NCBI GenBank assembly: GCA_016926925.1
Contig: JAFGNQ010000395.1
Span: 1 to 10,863, forward strand
Reading direction: 5' to 3'
Length of the DNA stretch: 10,863 nt
Origin: Candidatus Aminicenantota bacterium
Lineage (GTDB): Bacteria; Acidobacteriota; Aminicenantia; Aminicenantales; Aminicenantaceae
Shown: positions 1 through 5,332 of the stretch, in pieces
Layout of the letters: every line of letters begins with the position of its first letter
How positions within the stretch are numbered: position 1 is the stretch's first letter
Made by a program: the position numbers and the translations under genes
The notes under the pieces: generated by a model
What the model saw: only the letters and a program-made list of their open reading frames with translations
Databases searched by the model: none
What the model was told of the DNA's origin: nothing

Positions 1-427
1 AGACACTTTGGGAGATGGAATGACGGATGAGAGCCTCGGCATCGTCTGCACAAAGAGGCCCGAAGTTGAGGATAGGAACAGTCACGCCGCTCTCCCTCAA
101 CAGCAGGGCCTCATCGAATTTAGCCACCATCAATTGATCCACGCCTTTCTTTTCCAGAATTTTACCGACTTCCACCAGCCCATGACCGTAGGCATTGCCT
201 TTGATCACCGCCATGACCGGAACCTTAACGGTTTTTTTGATCCGTTCGAGATTCCAGGCCAGATTTTCACTGTTCAGCTCGATCCAGGGATCATACCTTT
301 TCTCGGGTGCTGCCGAGAGAGTCGATTTTTCTGAAATCCACGTCGATGCCTCAGAGCCTCCGGCGACCTGAGAGAGGAGCCCCAACCCTGACATTTTGAG
401 AAAATTTCTTCTTTTGAGTGCGTTCAT
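1..427 (-). CDS. Alanine racemase-like protein with Tat signal (N-terminal part, runs off window)
   Basis: The minus strand is open from an ATG at 427 to the window edge, giving about 142 residues with no stop. Residues 5-11 read KRRNFLK, a twin-arginine (Tat) motif, followed by a short hydrophobic stretch, so the protein is probably exported folded, with its cofactor. From about residue 46 it matches the fold-type III alanine racemase N-terminus: a WIELNSENLAWNL start and the PLP motif AVIKGNAYGHG, with K76 as the expected Schiff-base lysine. Alanine racemases interconvert L- and D-alanine; periplasmic broad-spectrum racemases also act on other amino acids, and the specificity here cannot be read because the catalytic tyrosine lies outside the window. 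An AAGGA ribosome site (436-440) supports the start. It is divergent from an exported D-aminoacylase, suggesting shared D-amino-acid chemistry at the envelope. Family is sure; export is likely; substrate is unknown. Confidence 0.88.
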   Translation of the reverse strand, partial: MNALKRRNFLKMSGLGLLSQVAGGSEASTWISEKSTLSAAPEKRYDPWIELNSENLAWNLERIKKTVKVPVMAVIKGNAYGHGLVEVGKILEKKGVDQLMVAKFDEALLLRESGVTVPILNFGPLCADDAEALIRHSISQSV

Positions 428-451
428 GAATTTTTTCCTTTGATCCCATAT

Positions 452-480
452 ATCATAAAGAAATATCCGGGGGATGAAAA
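452..480 (-). promoter_or_regulatory. Possible sigma-70-type promoter for the racemase-like gene
   Basis: On the minus strand TTTTCA (475-480) and TATGAT (452-457) are separated by 17 bp, and the -10 box lies about 25 bp before the ATG at 427. The -10 matches the consensus at 5 of 6 positions, the -35 at 4 of 6. AT-rich spacers yield such pairs by chance, so this is only a candidate. Confidence 0.3.
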
Positions 481-483
481 GAG

Positions 484-493
484 TTTACGTAAA
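484..493. promoter_or_regulatory. 10-bp palindrome in the divergent spacer, possible operator
   Basis: TTTACGTAAA is a perfect 10-bp palindrome lying just upstream of both promoter candidates in the 428-569 spacer between the divergent racemase-like and D-aminoacylase genes. A direct repeat AAGTAC follows at 498-503 and 514-519. Such a position would suit a regulator acting on both genes, but no regulator gene is visible and a short palindrome can arise by chance. Confidence 0.25.
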
Positions 494-494
494 A

Positions 495-522
495 TTGAAG
501 TACATGTTTGCTTAAGTACTAT
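495..522 (+). promoter_or_regulatory. Possible sigma-70-type promoter for the D-aminoacylase/hutH pair
   Basis: TTGAAG (495-500) and TACTAT (517-522) are spaced by 16 bp, 47 bp before the ATG at 570. TATTAT at 520-525 is a better -10 hexamer but leaves a 19-bp spacer. A ribosome site GAGGT (557-561) lies 8 bp before the ATG. The match is moderate. Confidence 0.3.
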
Positions 523-569
523 TATTCGCTGTATGATGAATGACAAATCCCTGTTCGAGGTAAGCACAA

Positions 570-2348
570 ATGAATTTAAAACATATTCGGACAAATCTTG
601 CACTTCTCCTTTTGATTACGGGAGGTCTCTGTGCCTTGTCAGCCTGCAATTCGCAGAGCCCTTCCGGGAACTACGACATCATCATACAAAATGCCACGAT
701 AATCGATGGGACCGGCGCACAAGGCTATGAAGGCGATGTCGCCATCAAAGGCAAGCACATTGCAGCCTTGGGCAAAGTTAACGGCGAATCCCCTATCCTC
801 ATTGATGGAACAGGCCTTATTGTCTGTCCGGGATTCATCGATCCCCATTCGCATGCGGATATGACGATCATGCAGTTCCCTCTCGCAGAAAACCTCGTCG
901 CTCAGGGGATCACATCTTTCTTGGGAGGAAATTGCGGACTGTCCCCGGCTCCACGAAAAGACACCTCTTTCGGTGAGTGGCTTTCGCGAGCTGAGGAAGC
1001 AGGCATCGCCATCAATTATATGCCGCTCGTCGGACACCACCCTGTCCGTCAGATGGTTATGGGAAATGATTTCAAAAGGACGGCCCGGGATGACGAGATC
1101 GTTCAAATGCAGGCATATGTTGAAGAAGCCATGCAAAGCGGCTCCTTCGGTTTTTCGACATTCCTCGACCCAAGTCCTTCGGAATTCGCGGACACGGATG
1201 AGCTCATAGAATTGGTAAAGATTGCAGGGAAGCATGGAGGGATTTTCGTTCCCCATACAAGAGGAACCCAGCTCCAATGGCCAACTGATAATGTCGAAGA
1301 ATTCGGCTATACAATCATTCACAGGCCGTTGGAACACGCACTCATCGGGAGGTACCTCGGTTATGTAGAAGCCGTAGAAGTAAGCCGCAGGGCGAAGACA
1401 CCCCTCCATATCGCCCACATGGGAAACGGATATTGGATTCCGCAGCCTCACCCGGCTTTCCTCAAAGAGGCCGTCGCAAAAGCGACATATTCCGAGATCG
1501 TGGATAAAGCCCGGGAGGAAGGCCTCGAAGTCACCTTTGATTTGATGCCTTTTGAGGCGACGATCATGGGTGAGACTTCGGTCGCCTCCGAGTTTTCGAA
1601 TCCGCGCCTGCCCTGGGTTCAGGAGTTCGGACTAAAAAAACTTATCAAAAAAAACTTGATAGACAATCTCAAAGATAAGGAATTCAGGGAAGCCGTCAAA
1701 GAAGTCCACGAACGGGGCAGAATGAAATTGTCCATGCTCAACACGAAAGTCGATCCCTACTGGTACACCCGTTTCCAAATCATCACCAGCGAAAATGAAG
1801 CTTATACCGGGAAATTCCTCGATGAAATCGTGCGGATGAAGGAAACGAGCCCTCTCGACACGGTCTTCGACTTGATAGTGGAAGATCCAGATATCACCTG
1901 GGTTCAGGCCATCGATCCCAGGTTGAACGCCCAGGCTATTGAAGAAGGCCTCAAGCACCCCCAGGGAATGCCCTGCACCGATACGAGCGCCAGTTCTTTT
2001 AAAATGCCGGCACAAATGACTCCGCCGCCCATTGCATACGGCCTTTACCCCAACTATATCAAGACCTACGTAAAAGAAAAGGGAATACTCACTCTTGAGG
2101 ATGCCATAAGGAAGGCAACGACAGTGCCGGCCGCCTTTTTAGGAATCGATGACCGTGGAATCCTGCGAGAAGGAGCCTGCGCCGATATTCTCCTCTTCGA
2201 TTTCAATACAATCAATTACCCGGGAGATTTCAGGAATCCTGCTCAAAAACCCGAAGGAATCAAAGCTGTCATCGTCAATGGAACAATAGTCTATAAAGAT
2301 AGGGAATTTACCGGCGAAAAACCGGGAGAAGTGATTAGGCACCGATAA
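570..2348 (+). CDS. N-acyl-D-amino-acid deacylase (D-aminoacylase) family lipoprotein
   Basis: This 592-residue amidohydrolase is expected to remove the acyl group from N-acyl-D-amino acids. Residues 1-26 form a lipoprotein signal ending in the lipobox LSAC (C26), so it is probably anchored to a membrane outside the cytoplasm. Residues 36-90 hold the small beta domain typical of amidohydrolases (DIIIQNATIIDGTG). Metal-site counterparts of characterised D-aminoacylases are visible: HSHAD (H93, H95), the bridging cysteine in GGNCGLSPAP (C122), PHTRG (H229), HIAHMG (H283) and CTDTSAS (D471). It is longer than the roughly 480-500 residues of studied enzymes; the signal explains part, and residues 285-430 look like an enlarged insert. 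The end (LREGACADILLFD, then VIVNGTIVY) is typical. It is followed after 77 bp by hutH on the same strand without an obvious terminator. Exact substrate (D-Ala, D-Glu, D-Asp derivatives or peptides) cannot be told. Confidence 0.87.
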   Translation: MNLKHIRTNLALLLLITGGLCALSACNSQSPSGNYDIIIQNATIIDGTGAQGYEGDVAIKGKHIAALGKVNGESPILIDGTGLIVCPGFIDPHSHADMTIMQFPLAENLVAQGITSFLGGNCGLSPAPRKDTSFGEWLSRAEEAGIAINYMPLVGHHPVRQMVMGNDFKRTARDDEIVQMQAYVEEAMQSGSFGFSTFLDPSPSEFADTDELIELVKIAGKHGGIFVPHTRGTQLQWPTDNVEEFGYTIIHRPLEHALIGRYLGYVEAVEVSRRAKTPLHIAHMGNGYWIPQPHPAFLKEAVAKATYSEIVDKAREEGLEVTFDLMPFEATIMGETSVASEFSNPRLPWVQEFGLKKLIKKNLIDNLKDKEFREAVKEVHERGRMKLSMLNTKVDPYWYTRFQIITSENEAYTGKFLDEIVRMKETSPLDTVFDLIVEDPDITWVQAIDPRLNAQAIEEGLKHPQGMPCTDTSASSFKMPAQMTPPPIAYGLYPNYIKTYVKEKGILTLEDAIRKATTVPAAFLGIDDRGILREGACADILLFDFNTINYPGDFRNPAQKPEGIKAVIVNGTIVYKDREFTGEKPGEVIRHR

Positions 2349-2425
2349 GCCACAGCCGCGATCTTGACCAAGCCATCGGAAGCCCCGACTTTAAGGACAG
2401 CGTATTCTATGTACAGGAGTAAAAT

Positions 2426-3937
2426 ATGCCAAAAGTGAACTTGGACGGTAATTCGCTAGTGCTCGAGGATCTCATAGCGATTGGAAATAAAAAGATGAAG
2501 GTGGCTCTCTCACAGAAGGCTAAAGAGAATGTTCAGGCGGCAAGGAAGGTCGTGGACAAAATCTTAGAAGAAAATCAGGTTGTTTATGGTGTCACGACAG
2601 GATTCGGTCAGTTTAGCAATGTAGTGATTCCCCACGACCAGGTCGAACAGCTTCAGTACAACTTGATCCGTTCTCATTCAGCCGGAGTCGGCGAATTCTT
2701 TTCCGAGGATATCGCTCGAATGATCATGACCTTGAGGGCAAATGTGCTGGCAAAGGGGAGGTCTGGAATTTCACTTGAAGTGCTCGAGCTGCTCATTGAA
2801 ATGATCAATAGAGGTATTTACCCGCTTATTCCGGAAAAAGGCTCCGTAGGTGCCAGCGGGGATTTGGCACCACTAGCTCACTTGGCTTCAGTTTTAATCG
2901 GAGAAGGCAGAGCCAGATACGATGCTTTTGAGGGATCAGGTGCGGTCATATTGAAGAAAGCAGGGCTTAAACCTTGCCAGCTGCACGCAAAGGAAGGGTT
3001 GGCCTTGATCAACGGGACACAGGTCATGACCGCCGTCGGCGCGAAGGCGCTCCACACCGCGCTCTACCTCGCAGAAACAGCTGATATTATCGGCGCCTTG
3101 ACTCTTGAGGCACTCAAAGGCACAGCCACTGCTTTTGATGAGCGCATTCATGCAGAAAGACCTTACCCAGGCCAGTTGAAATGTGCAGAGAACTTCAGAA
3201 ATCTTCTCAAAGAAAGCGAGATCATGGCCTCACACAAGGATTGCGGAAAAGTCCAGGACAGTTACACCCTTCGTTGCATTCCGCAAGTCCATGGCCCTGT
3301 GAGGGATACGCTGGAATACATCGAGAAAATGCTGACCATCGAAATGAACTCTGCCACGGACAATCCCATGGTTTTTGCCGGAGACGATGTGCTCTTATCC
3401 GGAGGAAACTTTCACGGTCAATCCGTGGCCTTTTTAATGGATTTCCTCAAAATCGCCATAGCAGAACTGGGGAATATTTCAGAAAGAAGAACGGAAAGGC
3501 TTGTCAATCCAGCACTCTCCGGACTGCCTGCTTTTCTGGTGCGGGAAGGAGGGTTGAACTCCGGACTGATGTTGTCACAAGTGACGGCCGCCGCTCTGGT
3601 GTCCGAAAACAAGATCCTGTGTCATCCTGCAAGCATAGACTCCATCCCCACATCGGGCAACAAGGAAGACCATGTCAGCATGGGGACGATCGCGGCCAGA
3701 AAAGCTTATGAGGTTGTTGAAAATGTCGAGACCATTTTAGCGATCGAATTGCTCGCTGCCGTCCAAGCTCTGGAATTTTTAAAGCCTCTCAAACCGGCCA
3801 AACCGCTCTTGCCTGTCATTGAAAAAATCAGGGCACATATTCTTCCCTGGGACACGGACCGCAACATGTCCGCCGATATACAGACAATGAAAACACTCAT
3901 TCGTGAAAGAGCTTTAACCCGGCTTGTAAACCCGTAA
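2426..3937 (+). CDS. hutH: Histidine ammonia-lyase
   Basis: The 503-residue protein has the usual HutH length and catalyses L-histidine to trans-urocanate plus ammonia in the cytoplasm. The MIO cofactor forms from A143-S144-G145 in VGASGDLAPLAH. Other active-site residues fall almost exactly where they do in the Pseudomonas putida enzyme: Y54 (YGVTTGFG), H84, N196 (LINGTQ), Y280 and R283 (QDSYTLR), F329 (GGNFHG) and E414 (NKEDHVSMG). The S83-H84 pair in LIRSHSAG is the histidine-specific signature; tyrosine and phenylalanine lyases carry HL or HH-type residues there, so HAL is favoured over TAL/PAL. AGGAG at 2415-2419, 6 bp before the ATG, supports the start. No hutU, hutI or hutG lies in the window, so urocanate must be handled by genes elsewhere or accumulate. 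It likely shares a transcript with the upstream D-aminoacylase gene. It ends 1 bp from the convergent hydrolase gene. Confidence 0.95.
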   Translation: MPKVNLDGNSLVLEDLIAIGNKKMKVALSQKAKENVQAARKVVDKILEENQVVYGVTTGFGQFSNVVIPHDQVEQLQYNLIRSHSAGVGEFFSEDIARMIMTLRANVLAKGRSGISLEVLELLIEMINRGIYPLIPEKGSVGASGDLAPLAHLASVLIGEGRARYDAFEGSGAVILKKAGLKPCQLHAKEGLALINGTQVMTAVGAKALHTALYLAETADIIGALTLEALKGTATAFDERIHAERPYPGQLKCAENFRNLLKESEIMASHKDCGKVQDSYTLRCIPQVHGPVRDTLEYIEKMLTIEMNSATDNPMVFAGDDVLLSGGNFHGQSVAFLMDFLKIAIAELGNISERRTERLVNPALSGLPAFLVREGGLNSGLMLSQVTAAALVSENKILCHPASIDSIPTSGNKEDHVSMGTIAARKAYEVVENVETILAIELLAAVQALEFLKPLKPAKPLLPVIEKIRAHILPWDTDRNMSADIQTMKTLIRERALTRLVNP

Positions 3938-3938
3938 T

Positions 3939-5147
3939 CTATTCGGAATCTTCCTGTACGAGGGCGATCATCTCCCGGATCTTTTCCAGACAGAACTCGG
4001 GAAATTCGTAAGGAAACTGGTGCGTGGCTCCTTCCGGAGGAGACATCAATTCCCCTCTTTTGGAAAGCTTGGGGACTTCTTTCACGGATTCATTCACGGA
4101 TTGCATCATCTCCTCATATTCCTGTTCCGTCACCTTGAACATTTTCATGGACTGTTCTTTCATTTTTTGTCTCTCAGCTTCAGGAAGATCTTCGACATCC
4201 GAGTTCATGTTCTCCCGGTATATGGCGAACATCGGTATGTCCCCAAGCGCGTATTCGCTTTGGACTTGGAGCTCTGGATTTCTGAGCATGGCTTCGAAAG
4301 ATGCCGCTGCCGCCCAGCCTCCTCGTACTTTGAGCTCATTGGCGCTCGCCATCTCCCAAACCTCCAGTAGAGGCTTATACAGAAAATCGGGAGAATCTGG
4401 ATCCATTGCACCCTCTCCTCCGAGAGATGGAAGGAATCGATTCAGGCTGAACAAGCCTAGAACGGCACTCAGCTTTAAGTAATCGGCAAACATCTTGAGG
4501 CCCCTGGAACCGGGCCCGACTATCGCTTCGGGCGGAGTTGCTTCGAAAAGGACTAACCCGGCCACATCATCATGGAAATTGAGAGCATAATTATTGGCGA
4601 AAAATCCACCCCAGGAGTGTCCGACAAGGATGAAAGGCCCTTTCTCGCCGGCCGCATCCAGCAGCATCTTCAGCTCTTGAGTGTCCCTTTTAACATGTCT
4701 CGGGTAAGGACTCCTCTGGCTCCATCCGGTTCCGGCCCTGTCAAAAAGGATGCTCCGGATTTCTTTGGCCATGGCTTTATGAAGGTGCCAGAGGCCGAGG
4801 CCCTGAGAATATCCCCCTGGAATAAATATTATCGTCGGAGTCCGGCCTTCTTCCGTCTCTGCATTTTCTCCTTCAACCATAATATGCATTTTGAATCCGT
4901 CCACCTCATACAGCTCACCCGGTCGAGGGAATTTTTGTCCCGCTTTCAAGACTTGGAAGACATGGTAACCGGAACCTCCAAGCAGGATCAGAGATATAAC
5001 AATTATCAGGCAACCGAATATCAACACACTCCATTTTGCCCCTTTTCGCTTCTGGCGCAAGCCAAGAAAAAAGATGCCGAGCCCTATTAATAGAAGGACC
5101 AGGGCTATGAGGACACCAACCCAATCGTAACTCAAAAAAGCATCCAT
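3939..5147 (-). CDS. Membrane-anchored alpha/beta hydrolase
   Basis: The 402-residue protein starts with two hydrophobic helices (about 10-30 and 38-59) joined by the basic loop RQKRKGAK, which by the positive-inside rule puts the loop in the cytoplasm and the catalytic domain outside the membrane. The hydrolase domain begins near residue 83: oxyanion-hole segment IFIPGG (about 107-112), FDRAGTGWS (135-143), nucleophile elbow GHSWGG with S178, and a likely catalytic H376 in GATHQFPYEFPEF. The catalytic acid is not clear. A charged helical stretch (about 315-365) separates the last core strand from the histidine. I chose the ATG at 5147 because AAGGAGGA (minus strand, 5152-5159) sits 4 bp before it; the frame extends to a TTG at 5162, but that would place the ribosome site inside the gene. 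The substrate is unknown (esterase, lipase or peptidase-like are all possible). Confidence 0.85.
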   Translation of the reverse strand: MDAFLSYDWVGVLIALVLLLIGLGIFFLGLRQKRKGAKWSVLIFGCLIIVISLILLGGSGYHVFQVLKAGQKFPRPGELYEVDGFKMHIMVEGENAETEEGRTPTIIFIPGGYSQGLGLWHLHKAMAKEIRSILFDRAGTGWSQRSPYPRHVKRDTQELKMLLDAAGEKGPFILVGHSWGGFFANNYALNFHDDVAGLVLFEATPPEAIVGPGSRGLKMFADYLKLSAVLGLFSLNRFLPSLGGEGAMDPDSPDFLYKPLLEVWEMASANELKVRGGWAAAASFEAMLRNPELQVQSEYALGDIPMFAIYRENMNSDVEDLPEAERQKMKEQSMKMFKVTEQEYEEMMQSVNESVKEVPKLSKRGELMSPPEGATHQFPYEFPEFCLEKIREMIALVQEDSE

Positions 5148-5159
5148 ACCTTCCTCCTT
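5148..5159 (-). promoter_or_regulatory. Strong ribosome binding site that fixes the hydrolase start
   Basis: The minus strand reads AAGGAGGAAGGT directly before the ATG at 5147, a near-perfect anti-Shine-Dalgarno match at good spacing. No such site precedes the alternative in-frame TTG at 5162. Confidence 0.75.
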
Positions 5160-5198
5160 CAAAAAAAACTATGGAATGTTTTCAATTATGTGTATTTA

Positions 5199-5227
5199 TC
5201 TATACTAAAACCCGCTCAATTTTTCAA
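5199..5227 (-). promoter_or_regulatory. Possible sigma-70-type promoter for the membrane-anchored hydrolase
   Basis: On the minus strand TTGAAA (5222-5227) and TATAGA (5199-5204) are separated by exactly 17 bp, about 50 bp before the ATG at 5147. The -35 box matches the consensus at 5 of 6 positions, the -10 at 4 of 6. With the hairpin at 5266-5304 just upstream, this suggests that the hydrolase can be transcribed separately from the S9 peptidase gene. Confidence 0.4.
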
Positions 5228-5265
5228 ATGGGCCGCTTTTCAGATTTATAATTAATAAAAATTGA

Positions 5266-5304
5266 CAGGCATTTTTTTTGTTCAACCCTGGAAAAAATAG
5301 CCTG
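5266..5304 (-). terminator. Intergenic hairpin, possible terminator of the S9 peptidase transcript
   Basis: CAGGC followed by ATTTTTT (5266-5277) pairs with AAAAAAT-A-GCCTG (5292-5304) with one bulged base and a loop of about 14 nt. It lies 29 bp after the S9 stop codon, and on the minus strand it is followed by TCAATTTTTATT, a short T-rich tract. The long loop and A/T-rich upper stem make it a weak classical terminator; it could also be a repeat element or processing site. Confidence 0.4.
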
Positions 5305-5332
5305 CTCTCTTTTTCTCATCTCAGGTCGAGTT

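Noticed and set aside
8..334. 108-codon plus-strand frame at the left edge
   Set aside because: It is antisense to the racemase-like gene, whose PLP motif and Tat signal are clear on the minus strand.
639..1451. 270-codon open frame on the minus strand inside the D-aminoacylase gene
   Set aside because: It lies wholly antisense to a gene whose motifs are intact, its translation matches no family I know, and it has no ribosome site or own spacing. It is a by-product of the codon use of the real gene.
2339..2422. 27-codon open stretch in the hutH frame between D-aminoacylase and hutH, a possible gene remnant
   Set aside because: It has no start codon, no recognisable match, and an open run of this length is common by chance.
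4024..4482. 152-codon plus-strand frame antisense to the membrane-anchored hydrolase
   Set aside because: The opposite strand encodes a hydrolase with GHSWGG and two membrane helices; this frame has no motifs of its own.
5263..5268. Perfect TTGACA hexamer on the plus strand
   Set aside because: No -10 box lies 15-19 bp downstream and there is no plus-strand gene to serve; it is part of the hairpin arm.
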